In this document: positions 44,595-55,317 of the stretch, piece by piece
How positions within the stretch are numbered: position 1 is the first letter of the stretch
Layout: each line of letters starts with the position of its first letter
Assembly: GCA_039621445.1 (NCBI GenBank)
Contig: CP154957.1
Coordinates: 17,058,595-17,122,594 of the forward strand
Direction of reading: 5' to 3'
DNA length: 64,000 bases
Source: Euglena gracilis
Lineage: Eukaryota; Euglenida; Euglenophyceae; Euglenales
Translations under genes and position numbers: made by a program
Notes under the pieces: model-generated
What the model was told of the DNA's origin: nothing
What the model saw: only the letters and a program-made list of their open reading frames with translations
Databases searched by the model: none

Positions 44595-46555
44595 CTAACA
44601 CGAGGGGGACCCACCCTTGGCCCCTTTTCCTTTTCCTCCTTTGCCACCACCCTTTCCTTGGCCCTTGAAAGTTTGCCAACCTTTTCCTCCAAAATTGCCT
44701 TTACCACCCCCCTTGCCGCGTCCTCCCCCCCCTTGGGCTTGGAGCCCAAAATTTCGTGCGGGGGGGCCTTGATTTGCATCGGAAAATTTTGCCCAACACT
44801 TAGCGGCAATATGCCCCATCTTACCACAACGTTCACACGGTGCTCTGATTACACCTTCGTTGCTTTTAGTTGTGGGGTTGGGGGTAGGGAGTGGTGCTTC
44901 TTCCACTTTTTGAATGGAAACGGGGGGATTCGAAATTTTTGATGTGTCCCCCCCTTCCTTTTTGGTTTGAGAATTTTGAGAAAAATTCTCATTTTCTGTT
45001 CCCGTGGAAATTTCTGTCACCCTCATCCATTGGAGGGTTTGATTCCGTTCCGGGGGGGAACCACGCCGCTTAAATTCAACGGCTTGCTCCTTTTGCGTGA
45101 GCCATTTGTGCATCATTCCCATGATTTCCGTGGGGGGTAGTTGAAATTCCTTCGGGGAAACTTGCAATTTGTGCCCGTTTGACGAATTTCGTCCATTGAG
45201 TGAAAGAAGCAAATTTTTCTCCCTTGCCGACCCAACCGTCACCTCAAAATGCGTCCCCAAAAACACCACGAAAATTTAACGTGGCTCCCTCCAACGCACT
45301 CACCAAAGCTCCTCGCACTTGGTGGGCATCCACCAAGGGCAAATTTCTTACCTCCACCACGTTAAAAAAAATCACTTCCCCGTTCTTGTTCCCTGACAAT
45401 TTTCTCGTTGTAAAATTTGGGAATTTCCCGTCTTAGAACCTGATACGCGTCGGCGTCGGTCACATCCTTTGCAAAATTTCTCAACATGAGAAAATCTGTC
45501 TCAAAACGTTTCCAATCCTCCCTGGTTAGGTCGTTTTTGTACTTGAGGCGAATTTCTTCAAATTTTTTGCCTTGCACAGTTTCCTGCCCCACTTAAATTT
45601 TCTTTTTCCAACAAATCCCAAGCTTGTTAAAAATTTGTGATCATTCCCGTCCCCCTTAGGAGCCTCAAACGGTCTCCATCGGTTTCATTTACGGAGGAAA
45701 CCAAAAGTGAAAAGAGGTCTTGGTCGTCGGTTGGACCTCTAGAAAGTCTTTGCACATATTCTTTCCAACGAAAGCGAAAATCAGGCCAATCTTCGGCGTG
45801 GCCCGAAAAAAATTTGAGTTTTGCCTCTTTTGCCACCATGGCACTCAAGGGGGATCCGACAAAAATTGGATTTTGGCCTCCAAAATTGGTGCCTCCTCCC
45901 CCCCCCCCCCATCCCCGCCCCCACCCCAATGGGTAAAATTTGCACCGGAGCAACAACGGTCGGACCTTTTTGGGTTGATTCGACGGGAAAGCCCAACACG
46001 TTGATTGTGGGGGGGGCACATGAAGGGGGTACCTCACTTGTGAAAGGTGCTTGTGCACCGGGGGGACCTACTTGCACGGGACCGTGGGAAACCAAATTCT
46101 GAGCGAGGGGGGGGGAGAAACTGATGGGGGTCGGGTCACGGGAACGTGTAGGGTGTGGCTTTGCCAACAGGGGGTAGAGACCACCTTATGCTGCTCCTCC
46201 CCTTTGGGCAAGACCGCCACCCCAACACCGTTGCCCGAAAAAGTCGCTCCCCCTACCTCTGGGCCTAGGTTGCCCGAGTAGGGAGCGACGGGGGGGATGT
46301 TTTGAAAATTTTCGAAAACCAACCCGCTCACCTCTCGAGAGGGGATTGAGAGGGTATCGGTCTCCGCCTGCTTGGGTGGTCGAAGTTCACTCCTACACAA
46401 AAAGCCAAAACCCAACCTATAGCTGGTGCTTGGGGTTGCTGTCGTTGTTGACCTTTTCGATCCTGTTGAGGCCTCCCACACCGCCACCACAGCGGTGGGG
46501 GGGAAAGGGCCCCCGGACACCGCGAGAGCGGCGGTGCCGGGGTTAGGGGCCCCGG
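44595..46555 (-). pseudogene. G2 gag, C-terminal half with zinc knuckle
   Basis: Broken frames in element sense. 45627-46058 contains FFSGHAEDWPDFRFRWKEYV, a Ty3 capsid-type block. 45362-45592 is helical (KFEEIRLKYKNDLTREDWKR). 44595-45269 has the nucleocapsid with zinc knuckle CERCGKMGHIAAKCW (C-x2-C-x4-H-x4-C, about 44795-44840) and a Gly/Lys-rich RNA-binding tail. 46068-46550 is Pro/Ser/Thr-rich. Frameshifts separate the pieces. Gag coats the RNA and builds the particle. It ends just before the methyltransferase. Confidence 0.8.
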
Positions 46556-46589
46556 GCGGATAATTGGCTATGACGATCCTGGAGGTCGT

Positions 46590-46757
46590 ACCGACCTAGG
46601 TCGGCCCGACCATTGGTCGGCCCGACCATGGTCGGGCCGACATGGTGGTCGTTTCTACCGACAATATGGTCGGCCCGACCTCCAAATGGTCGGGCCGACC
46701 ATAATGGTCGGTAACAAACAGGTCGGGCCGACCATGGTTGGCCCGACCTTTACCGAC
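46590..46757. repeat. GGTCGG/CCGACC palindrome array, left
   Basis: Around a dozen alternating GGTCGG and CCGACC half-sites, e.g. TGGTCGGCCCGACCA and GGTCGGGCCGACC, can fold into several alternative cruciforms. The array is repeated in shorter form at 47626-47722. Confidence 0.85.
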
Positions 46758-46920
46758 CTATAGTCAAAATTCCTTTGAAAATTTTGAAAAAGGGGGGGGG
46801 TAATGCGGTTGATTGGCTAGTCGGCCCGCTTCAGAAGCATAAAAACCCTTAGCCAAACCCTGTGGAACATACAGATGGGCTTTTTTACCTACCTGGGAGC
46901 CCAGAAAAGGATTTTGTGGG

Positions 46921-47460
46921 GGGGGGCGCGTTTTGGCCATCGTTGCCTTGCACACACAAGGGGATATTGTTATTTTGGGCGGGGGGGGGTCCGGGGGGGC
47001 GGCAGCCCCCCCGGGAGGAGGCCGTAGGCCGACTAAGTTAGCACAAAGGGAGTTTGTTGGGGGGCGCGTTTTGGCCATCTTTGCCTTGCACACACAAGGG
47101 GGTATTGTTATTTTAGGCGGCGGGGGGTCCGGGGGGGGGGCGGCAGCCCCCCCCGGAGGAGGCCGTAGGCCGACTAAGTTAGCACAAACGGAGTTTGTTG
47201 GGGGGCGCGTTTTGGCCATCCTTGCCTTGCACACACAAGGGGGTATTGTTATTTTAGGCGCAGGGGGGTCCGGGGGGGGGCGGCAGCCCCCCCCCAGAGG
47301 AGGCCGTAGGCCGACTAAGTTAGCACAAACGGAGTTTGTTGGGGGCGCGTTTTGGCCATCCTTGCCTTGCACACACAAGGGGGTATGGTTATTTAGGCGG
47401 GGGGGGGGGGGGGGGGGGGGGGAGGAGGCCGTAGGCCGACTAAGTTAGCACAAAGGGAGT
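46921..47460. repeat. Four tandem ~140-bp GC-rich units
   Basis: Units start at about 46921, 47059, 47200 and 47341 with GGGGGCGCGTTTTGGCCATC and each contains TTGCCTTGCACACACAAGGG, a G-run/C-run hairpin and GGCCGTAGGCCGACTAAGTT. On the minus strand they translate into a Pro/Ala-rich repeat, which I regard as accidental. The last unit has lost its C-run half. Confidence 0.9.
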
Positions 47461-47744
47461 ATGATGGGGGGTTTTTCATTTTTTTCCCATATGGGATGTT
47501 TTTTGACAGTTTCAAGGTGATTCCAGTGTGTTTCCATCCTTTTTGAGTGAAATTTGCCGAATCAAATTTTGCGGGGGGGGGGCTTAAATTTCCAAAAAAG
47601 GGGGGGTAATGCGGATGATTGGAGGTCGGGCCGACCTGGCCCGACCTCCAATGGTCGATAGGCCATAGCCAATGGTCGGCCCGACCTAGGTCGGTCCGAC
47701 CATGGTCGGTACGACCTCCTGGATCGTCGTAGCCAATCATCCGC

Positions 47745-49545
47745 ACGGAGCCGTGGTTAGGGGTCTCCCTCCCCATTGGTGGTGTGTTTGGATTTTGCCC
47801 CCATGGACCATCCAAATTCATGGCTTGGGGGGGGGGGGCTTGTCCACATGGGCCCCCCACTCCAAAACCTTGGGTGAAAACCCGTTCATTCACACCCTGA
47901 TTTTCCAACCGCGCAATTTTTTGCTCAAGTCCAAAAATGTGAGCGGAAACGCTTTTCTGAAAATCTTCAACCCTGGACAAAATGGAACCAAAGGCCTTTT
48001 GACTTGCGTTTCCCAAACTCAAAACTTGTCGTTTCACTCCAAAAAGTTCTTGCCGTTTCTCATTTTCATCACGAGAAAAATTTTGGTGAATTTGTGCCAA
48101 AATCTGATCTTGGTGCTCAAGTGAGCTTTCCAAGTTTTGAATGCGGGGGGCAAAGTCCATTTTATTTTCTGGTGACTCCACCCGCACTTTTTCGTCAATG
48201 TCAACCTCCATTGCTGCTATCTGTCCCAATACCACCTCCATTTGTTCCTCAAAGTTTTGAAACCTCCCAGAAATTTGTTCAAAAAAACTTTTCATAAAGT
48301 TTTCTTTCATTCTTGACCAACTCCACATGTTGATTTAACATTCCTGAGAGGGTTTCTTGTCTTCCCTCAAGAAAATTAAGTCTTTCTTCATTTTTCCCCC
48401 AATATCCGTCCCAAGGATCCGCATCCCCCCCCTCCTCCTCCATTGGCTCGGGGGGGAATTGTGAATTTTCAGCCGGGGGGCTCTCATGCATGGGTGTCCC
48501 GCTTTCCAAAAATTGAGAATGATCATCCCCCCCGCCCGTTTCTTGGGGGGGGAATCGTTGAAAATTCAACCTTTGGGGGGACTCCACACCCCTCCAACCC
48601 ACCGGACTGTGGATTTTCCATGAGAGCGGAAAAGTTTGCCCATCCAAAACTTGCAATGGGGCAGCCAAAATTTGAACACTGTCAATCATGGGGGGGAAAT
48701 CACCACCACCCCCAAGGATCCTTGGTTGGGATTGCTGAGATGGCTGAAATATGTGTGCCTGCTGACAAATCGTAACCTCCCCTCCACTTTGCAATGGCAC
48801 TACTTGCAAATTTTGTGGTACTTCCAAAAGTTTTTGTGTTTCCCCTTGCAATTGGGGAAAATTCCGCAAGAAAAAATCTTCTGGGACTTCAAAATACGTA
48901 ATTGTCACCTGAAAAAATTGTCTTGCTTCTTCTTTTTGCAACTCCCCCTTCAAACTTTCAGTAAATCTGGTAAGGCGAGGTAATTCATTTTCCACAGAAA
49001 ATTCGCCTTGTGTGATTTCTGGGGTTTTTTGCACTTTTTCCGGCACACCCGTCCCAAACCATGAGGAAATTTTTTTTCCACGTCATTGTGGAACTTGAAG
49101 ATTGTGATTCTGCATCAAAATCATGGGGGGGTGTACTTCTTTTCGGGTTCTTTTCGGTTGGGTTTTCTTCGGGGGGTGTGCAGACAAGCAGGCATGGGGG
49201 GGTTGGTGTGTTGTCGTGTGTGGTGTCCGCTTGGCGAGGTTCGGCCGCTTCGATACCGCGCGCTGGGGGGCCATTGCGGGGCCCCCCTCCACCAGCTGCA
49301 GCAGCCAATATGAACAATGTCTTTGAATCTTCAGATTCTTCTTCTTTTTGATCTTCAAACTTCACCATTCCTTCATCTCCATTTAGGGATGTCAATGTCG
49401 ATGGCATGAGGGGGCCAATCGGAACCACCTCGGGGGGGCCTGATGGCACCACCCCTTCAACTTCTTGATCTCGTTGCTCTTCTTCTTCTTGGCCAGGCCA
49501 AGCCTCCCCCAGGCCTTGGCCGGAGGATCCGGGTAGGACCACCAT
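47745..49545 (-). pseudogene. G2 gag, N-terminal half (coiled coils)
   Basis: Three overlapping minus-strand frames follow each other: 48985-49545 (acidic, Gln/Glu-rich), 48279-49046 (RLTRFTESLKGELQKEEARQ, FFLRNFPQLQGETQKLLEVP) and 47745-48328 (FFEQISGRFQNFEEQMEVVL, NLESSLEHQDQILAQIHQNF). The last two predict coiled coils. Frameshifts lie in T- or G-runs near 49065 and 48300. The first ATG (49543-49545) straddles the LTR/primer-site junction, so translation may start there or at a later Met. The gag frame is interrupted at 47744 by a nested TIR element and resumes below 46556. Confidence 0.65.
49529..49544 (-). promoter_or_regulatory. G2 primer binding site
   Basis: In element sense TGGTGGTCCTACCCGG abuts the 5' LTR with no spacer. 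Its complement ends GGTAGGACCACCA, i.e. a tRNA acceptor strand plus CCA. Which tRNA is used needs the host tRNA genes. Confidence 0.75.
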
Positions 49546-50057
49546 GAAAACTATTTCTTTGGTTCTTGGTTTCTCGGATCCTTCGGCCTCGGCTGTTTTG
49601 AGGGGGCTGGCCGGCCTTCGAATTAAATGTATTCAATCCTTTATTTTTTTGGCTCTTGAGCCTTTCCAAATCACCTTGAAATTGATTTTTTTTTATCAAA
49701 TTCAGGTTCTTCAAAGCACAATCAATTGATTTTTTTTTGTAGTGCTCACCAGTACATTGGGTAGGCAAAGAACCCTGTGTGTGAGATAGGGTTTGAAATT
49801 GGGGGGTTCTATTTGGGGCTTTGCTTAACTAGGAATTTGCACTGTTCCTACCGACCGGAAAAATTCGGCCGACTGGTCCAGGAAATATCGCCAGTTAAGG
49901 CCGGAAAGGCCAAAATAGGGGTTAAGGCTTGAAAGGCCTACCCACAGAACCTTTTGCGAATTTTTAATTCGACTGAAATCCAAAAATGGGAATTTCAGTG
50001 ATTTTCCAAGCCCCAGGACCAATTCAGGTCAAATTGTTGGTTAAGGACCCCTTAACA
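49545..50057 (-). repeat. G2 5' LTR (513 bp)
   Basis: Matches 38790-39300. In element sense it begins TGTTAAGGGGTCCTTAACC, itself a short inverted repeat, and ends TTTTCA. The X sequence resumes right after it with GAAGCGTCATGACCTC. Confidence 0.93.
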
Positions 50058-51442
50058 GAAGCGTCATGACCTCAAAGTGCCTTCAGTGGGCAGTGGCCCA
50101 ATTCACAGCCAAAGCCCAGGTCCAGTACCATCTTGGCTCCTCCCACAGTGAGTGAGATTTCAGTTTTCCTGTTTTTGGGACTCAGGATTTTATTCAAGGC
50201 TGTGGTTTGGAGTCTATTTTCTCCCCTTCTTGTGTAGCTGGGGGGGGGCTGTCACAGCGAAGACCCGTCTTTGAGAAGTGGTGGATTTGAGTTTGCTAGG
50301 TTTGTGATTTTTTTTGGATTTTAGGCTGAAATCAGGTTGTGCCTTCCTACCCCTGGCGGGGGGGGGGGGAGTAGCGAATATGCACCTTGTCTGAGAAATT
50401 TGGATTTGAATTGTCAGTCTTTTTGAGTTTGCCATGTCATTTGACCCCAATTGCCCCGTGTGACTGGGGAGGGGGGACAGTGAATTTTAATCGGCAAGCC
50501 GATTTGGTTGTTTTTACGGCTCCAGTGAATCGGTTGGGCCCAAGGATGGGCTGGATTGGCCTGGCCCCTATGCAACGGTAGCTGCTGGATGTTGCTTCTG
50601 TTGGGTTGATTGCTCTCGTTTGGACTTTGTTTGTTTCATTTGGCTGGTTGGAACTCTCGATTTGTTTTTGCTGAGGGCCTTTGTATGCACTGGACTTGTG
50701 GGTTGGAGACAGATTTTTGAATTTTTTTGAGGATTTTTGTTGCTGGAGGATTTTTACACAAAGAGTTGGAAAAGGCATAGGATTTTGATAATTTTTCTGA
50801 AGGATAAAAAACGAGTTGGGATTTTAGAACTCAGTTTTTTTATTCGGTTAGGGTTATGGACATTCGTCAAAGGCATTTTTTTCTCATGGAACACAGCTTG
50901 GAGGCATCCTAACTCGGGAGGGGGGGGAACCCTGAACCGGAGATGACCCCTCCTGCGTCCAAAGGTCCTGCTGTGGGCCAATGGAAAAAAAACCAGCCAC
51001 TAAAGCCCTGTGATATAGTGGCTGATGGGCAATGTGAAGCCCTTTTCTCTTTGCGTTCAAAAAAAAAGTCGACCCAATCATTTTCGGTTGGAATGCATGA
51101 CAAGGAAGTGAGCGTGCATACACACAAAACACACAACCGCACACACACACGAACCCTCACACCATTGTACACTATTCCCGCCATATAAAACCGTGTTACC
51201 CTCTCACCTCCTCACCATTTGACTTTTCCTTACCCAACTGTCCCAATTTGGAAAGGAATGCCTCGGTTTCTGTTTTCTTTTCCCCCAGAATTCTCTTTCT
51301 CAGGCACAGTTGGCCAAAGTCCCTGAATTTTTTTTCAAAACACATCGAAATCGAAAAATGTCTCATAACGAAAAGCTGCCAAAAAATAAGGTGGCAGCGT
51401 GGGACCTAAGTACCCAGGTGCCCAGAGTTGGTTTTGCTCAGA
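50058..51442 (+). other. Segment X, end of copy 2
   Basis: Corresponds to about 27005-27548 plus 34609-35495 of copy 1, here without G1. It contains the empty G1 target GGCCCCTATGCAACGG at about 50563. No clear gene is present. Confidence 0.55.
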
Positions 51443-51649
51443 ACTCTGCAGAGGTCAGGTTGGATACCAGACTCCCCAAAAGACGAGCCGGGGGTTTTCC
51501 AGAAAGGCGGCCCTACTCCGTCGTGGGAGGCCCTGCTGGAGCCAGGTTGGAGCAGAAAGGGTGAGGGCCCCCAAACACTCAACAGCTATCACCACGTCCT
51601 GGATTCCATCTCCGCCTCTTTTGCTTGGAATGTGCCCTGGCAGGTGAGT

Positions 51650-51798
51650 TCGGACTCCGGTGAAGAATGATCCAGGAGGAAGGGACAGCGAAGGCGGAGC
51701 ACAAGACAACAGTGAGGTCCTGCTCTTCTTTCCGGCTGTTGTTTGTGTTTTTTGGTGTTGGTTGTGGTGTTTCTTACTGCGATGAGATGTCGGAGTAG
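51650..51798. repeat. M terminal repeat at the recombinase end
   Basis: The outer 60 bp (CGGACTCCGGTGAAGAATGA onward) is the inverse of the first half of the internal complementary region. The inner part (CAGTGAGGTCCTGCTCTTCT and TTTTTTGGTGTTGGTTGTGG) is the inverse of 60671-60760. Confidence 0.9.
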
Positions 51799-51870
51799 GC
51801 GGACTCGGAGACGGTGTCAGACTTCTCGGTGGCTCGCGGCGGCGGGTTGCTGGCCTGTCTGTGGGTGAAC

Positions 51871-53080
51871 TTAAATTTCTTGGGCCCCCCCCCCCCTTAC
51901 TGACTTTTTTGTTCTTTTTCGGGTCGGGGGGGCGGGCTCACTGTTGTCTTGTGCTCCGCCTTCGCTGTCCCTTCCTCCTGGATCATTCTTCACCGGAGTC
52001 CGAGACAGCTCCGGCTCCGCACAAGACCCCAGTGAGGCTTTGTGCACCATTTTTTGGACAGCAACCCCCGCCTTTTCCCCCGCTTCCAACCGCAAATAAT
52101 GGGAAGAAAAGGCCTGCACATTTTTCCATTTTCCAATCTGGCACACCTCCTCAGAGGAAAAACCTGCCAGTTTATACATGTAAACTCCTGCCCCCCTGGT
52201 GGAGTGGGGGGCCCACTGGAGGGGTACCCCATGTTTCTCCAACAATCGTTTTGTCAAACTCCCAATGGTTTTTGCAGACAGAGGGGTAAAAGGGGGTTTC
52301 AGACTTAACAACAGAGGTCCCCCTGGGGGGGGCACAGTGTGATGTCAAACTGACCTATTTTTTCATGTTGAGCCAGGGGCAAATATTGGGACATGAAGGA
52401 ATCTGGGGAATTTCCTCCCACTGAGTCTGTCTCCAACCCTTTCTTTGGACCAGAACAAAAACCTTGCCATCAACCTGGGACACTGTCCTGAAGGTTCTGC
52501 TCAAGTACACTGAACGATGCAAACATACGAGTCTGAAACTTAAAATGACCTGGTCTCTCAGATCACTGAGGCACTCTGGGGGAGGTGCTGCTGCCAATTT
52601 CTGGAGTAATGACTCAGGATTCCAAAAGGAAGAATACCTGGGGGTGGATGTGTTCCATTTCCTTTTGTAAGGGGCCAATAGGGGTAAAAACCGTAACATG
52701 TGAAACCCAGGAAGCTGTACCACAGCACTATAAGCATTCCTGGCTTGAGCCACACTGAAGGTGAAAATTTTAATGATGCCTGAAGCAACTAATTCTGGGC
52801 TCATGGTGTCGAGGTCCATCTGGAACAAGGCCAAAACTCCCCACAGGAGTCTGAAGGCAGAATCATATCTTGCCAAGTACAGATTTTGACTTAAAAAATT
52901 GTCAACCACTGAGGGGGGGATCTGTTGCTTCTGTAACAACTGCCTGACAATAAAATGCAGGCTAGGTGCCATCTTGGCTTTTTCATGGGCTGCCCGTGAC
53001 AATTCTCGAACATGTGGTGGCAAGCCAGAATTCTCAGGGCTGGTGTGTGTGGAATGTGAAGTTTGATTAACAGGGGCCAC
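51871..53080 (-). pseudogene. M tyrosine recombinase
   Basis: The minus-strand recombinase starts around LHFIVRQLLQKQQIPPSVVD (N-terminal SAM-like part) and YDSAFRLLWGVLALFQMD. It passes AQARNAYSAVVQLPGFHMLR to the first catalytic Arg region (FRLVCLHRSVYLSRTF), shifts frame at about 52340, and goes on with HxxR (APHSTRGAGV) and the Tyr nucleophile (FSSHYLRLE). The tail (CAEPELSRTPVKNDPGGRDS) is encoded across the internal complementary region. The enzyme would integrate the circular DNA. The N-terminal frame stays open upstream through all of pol (to 54958), as in other DIRS elements where the two genes overlap. A stop plus frameshift near 52340-52360 breaks it. Confidence 0.88.
51937..52040. 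repeat. M internal complementary region
   Basis: 51937-52000 is the inverse of the left end of M and 52001-52040 the inverse of its right end. They meet around GAGTCCGAGAC (51996-52006). It overlaps the last codons of the recombinase frame. In DIRS1 this region is thought to template the junction of the circular DNA intermediate. Confidence 0.88.
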
Positions 53081-55317
53081 CACACAGCTGAAACCCACAG
53101 GGGGCAAATCAAAAGGCATTTTAGGTGTCTGTGTTCCTTTAATCTCAGGAGCCACTGGCTCAGGACAGACCAGGGGGGGTTTGCATAAACCTCTGAGAAC
53201 ATGTCCAGAGGGCAGTTCAAACTGTCTGTGGCCACTGCCTGAAAATGGGGCCATCGACTCACAAACTGAGAAAGTTTGTGATTCCCTGGTGATGCAAACA
53301 TGTCCACAGTGGGGTTGATGAATTGCTGGAAAATGTGCATGACTTTTTTGAAAATGAAAGGGTTTAAACTGTAATCCCCTGGGTCGAAGTGCCATCTGCT
53401 GATGGCATCGCTTTTCATGCTTTGGGAGGGGGCCCAGTGAACTTGGAGGGTGATGTCCATTTCCATACACCACTTGAGAAAGGGTCTGCTGAGTTTGTTC
53501 AGGTGGGGTAGCCTGCCCCCCCCTTTGAGAAGATAGTAGTAGGAAACTTTGTTGTCCACTGTTAGGGACACTGTGTCCTTTTTCCTGGCCAAAGACCTTA
53601 CAGTTGAGATGGCTGCGATCAATTCTTTTACATTGATATGTAGATGAGAGTCTTTTCGCCAAAATTCTTGTAATTGGGTGCCAGCTTGTAGGTCCAGGCC
53701 TCCCCAACCAAAGGTTGAACTGTCTGACTCCAGGTGTCTGGTGGCTGGGCTTGGGAAGGGTCTCCCCCCCCAGGTCTGCAGAATTTCCCTGACATCTTGC
53801 AGTTGAGATTTTACCTCCTCTGGGATTGGAACCTGATGATCCCAGCCAAATTTTTCTTGTAGGTTGACAAAACCTACCAAAGTGTCTGTGAATGCCCTGA
53901 GGAAGGGCAGCCCCACCAAGAAGCTTCTTATGCATCCCAAAATTGAGGCCATTTTCCTGCAACTGAGGGACTGGTGTGTGACTAATTTCCCCAGTTCCCT
54001 CCGAACCATTTTCAGCTTTTCTGTCCCCAACTGTAATTTTCCCTGTGCCAGATTGAGGTGAAATCCCAAATGGGGGAGATTTTGGGTGGGTTGAAGGATT
54101 GATTTCTTGCTGTTGATTTTGAAACCCCCCTGCAGTAAATCTGCTAGCATGATGGCCAGGTGGTTGCTGACTTGCTTCTGACTGTCTCCTATCAGGAGGA
54201 TGTCGTCCAGGTACACAAAACATAAAAGGCCTTTGGCCCTCCAACGTTTTTCCAGGCATTTCATTAGACTCATGAATTTTTCTGGCAGCACATTTAAACC
54301 AAAACAAGCTGCCTGGAACTCCCAGCATGTGTCTTCCAGAGTCATCCTCATGTAGGGTCTTAGTGCTGGGTTCAACATTAAATGAAAGTAGGCGTCCTTT
54401 AGGTCTACTTTCGCACCCCATTGTCCTCTTTTCAGGTGCCTGAAGATGACCTGGATGTTGTCCAGTTTGAAGGGGTGTGGGGAAAAATGCTGGTTCAGTT
54501 GGCGACAGTCGCTGATTAAACGATGTTTTTCCCCCTGAGGCTCTTTTTTGGAGATTACAAACTAAGGGATGGTGTGTTGGGTACCCTCCCAGGGGACTGG
54601 TTTTATGGCTCCTGCCTGAAAATAGTCCTGTAAAATGCTTTTTGCCTTTTGTATTTCCACCTTTGACTTTGGTATGGAGCATGTGCTGAGGGAGGGGGGT
54701 GACCCCCAAGGGGGGGTTACCCCCTGTGTGATGAGTTGCAACACCCTGGGGGGGGCAACCTTTTGCCACCATGGCAGCTGGTCCTGAAGCCTCTGAAACA
54801 GAGGCACTCCCAGAAAGTGTTCCTCTGTCAGCACCAGCACCTCGGTGATCTGTTCCACAGATCTCAAGCATGCAGCTTCCCACAGCCTGCAGATGTCTTG
54901 GTTTCTGCCCCTCAGGGCTGGTGTACTTTGTGGCACAATGCCCAGCTCTGGATGACACAATGTCCTCTTGGGACTTGATGAGTTCTGATCTGAAAAGGAA
55001 GGATCAATACTTCCTGGCAAGATGTTGGGCAAACCATTTTCCTCCTTTGGACTTGCCTTTCCCTTTGGGGCCAGACCGCCATGGTCTCGGTTGCCAATTT
55101 GTTGGCCATTGCTTGAACTTCCACCCTTTTCCACCTGTGGGGGTGGGAAAATGCCACATGGGGAACTCACCCTGGAAGGGGGATTTGATACCCTCTTTGT
55201 TGATGCCAGCTTGGGCTTTGGCCATTTTGATGTCTTCAGGGGTGAACAGGCCATTTCCTGGTTGTATGGTCTGAGGGATGCTTCTCCGCTTCCTCTCCTT
55301 GACAATGTCTCCTTCAC
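52891..55317 (-). pseudogene. M pol: reverse transcriptase - RNase H - Dam-like methyltransferase
   Basis: One minus-strand frame from 55317 to 52891, broken once by TAG at 54562-54564 (HTIP-stop-FVIS, where P has Trp). RT blocks: SILQDYFQAGAIKPV, LISDCRQLNQHFS, KVDLKDAYFHL, FGLNVLPEKFM, catalytic FVYLDDILLIGD near 54200, LGFHLNLAQGKLQL. RNase H: LESDSSTFGWGGLDL, INVKELIAAIS, LTVDNKVSYYYL and DAISRW. Methyltransferase: VDMFASPGNHKLSQFVSRW, EVYANPPWSVLSQWLL (catalytic NPPW) and PLWVSAVWWPLL. It ends at 52891 after the PRWHLACILLSG block. RT and RNase H make the cDNA; the role of the methyltransferase in DIRS elements is not known. A single base change separates this frame from being open. Confidence 0.93.

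Larger units (their letters stand above)
46556..47744. mobile_element. 1.19-kb palindrome-rich TIR element nested in G2 gag
   Basis: The left end GCGGATAATTGGCTATGACG plus ATCCTGGAGGTCGTACCGACC is the inverse of the right end (47704-47744) with about three mismatches, a ~40-bp TIR. Both subterminal zones hold arrays of GGTCGGGCCGACC-type palindromes (about 46590-46757 and 47626-47722). The middle holds four tandem ~140-bp units. An imperfect direct repeat (GCCGKGGTTAGGGGYC) flanks the ends. It has no transposase. Confidence 0.75.
38790..50057 (-). mobile_element. Ty3/gypsy LTR retrotransposon G2 (chromovirus) carrying a cytosine-C5 methyltransferase
   Basis: An 11.27-kb minus-strand element with ~512-bp LTRs at 49545-50057 (5') and 38790-39300 (3'), TGTTAAGG...TTTTCA in element sense. 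GAAG flanks both ends as a 4-bp duplication, or 5 bp if the terminal A is counted. A primer site abuts the 5' LTR and a purine tract abuts the 3' LTR. Order in element sense: gag with coiled coils and zinc knuckle, C5-methyltransferase, protease, remnant of RT, RNase H, integrase, chromodomain. A 1.19-kb TIR element is nested in gag. The RT palm is deleted and there are several frameshifts, so this copy is defective. Confidence 0.93.
35782..51442 (+). repeat. Segment X, copy 2 (interrupted by element G2)
   Basis: 35782-38789 and 50058 to about 51442 match copy 1 in the same orientation, net about 4.4 kb. About 285 bp of unrelated GC-rich sequence separates copy 1 from copy 2. The G2 insertion point corresponds to about 27005 in copy 1, where the sequence is continuous. 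The G1 insertion point corresponds to about 50565 here, also continuous. The duplication therefore predates, or at least is independent of, both LTR insertions. Confidence 0.75.

Noticed and set aside
46764-47378. Proline-rich tandem repeat protein
   Set aside because: It is the minus-strand reading of four 140-bp tandem units inside a non-coding TIR element.
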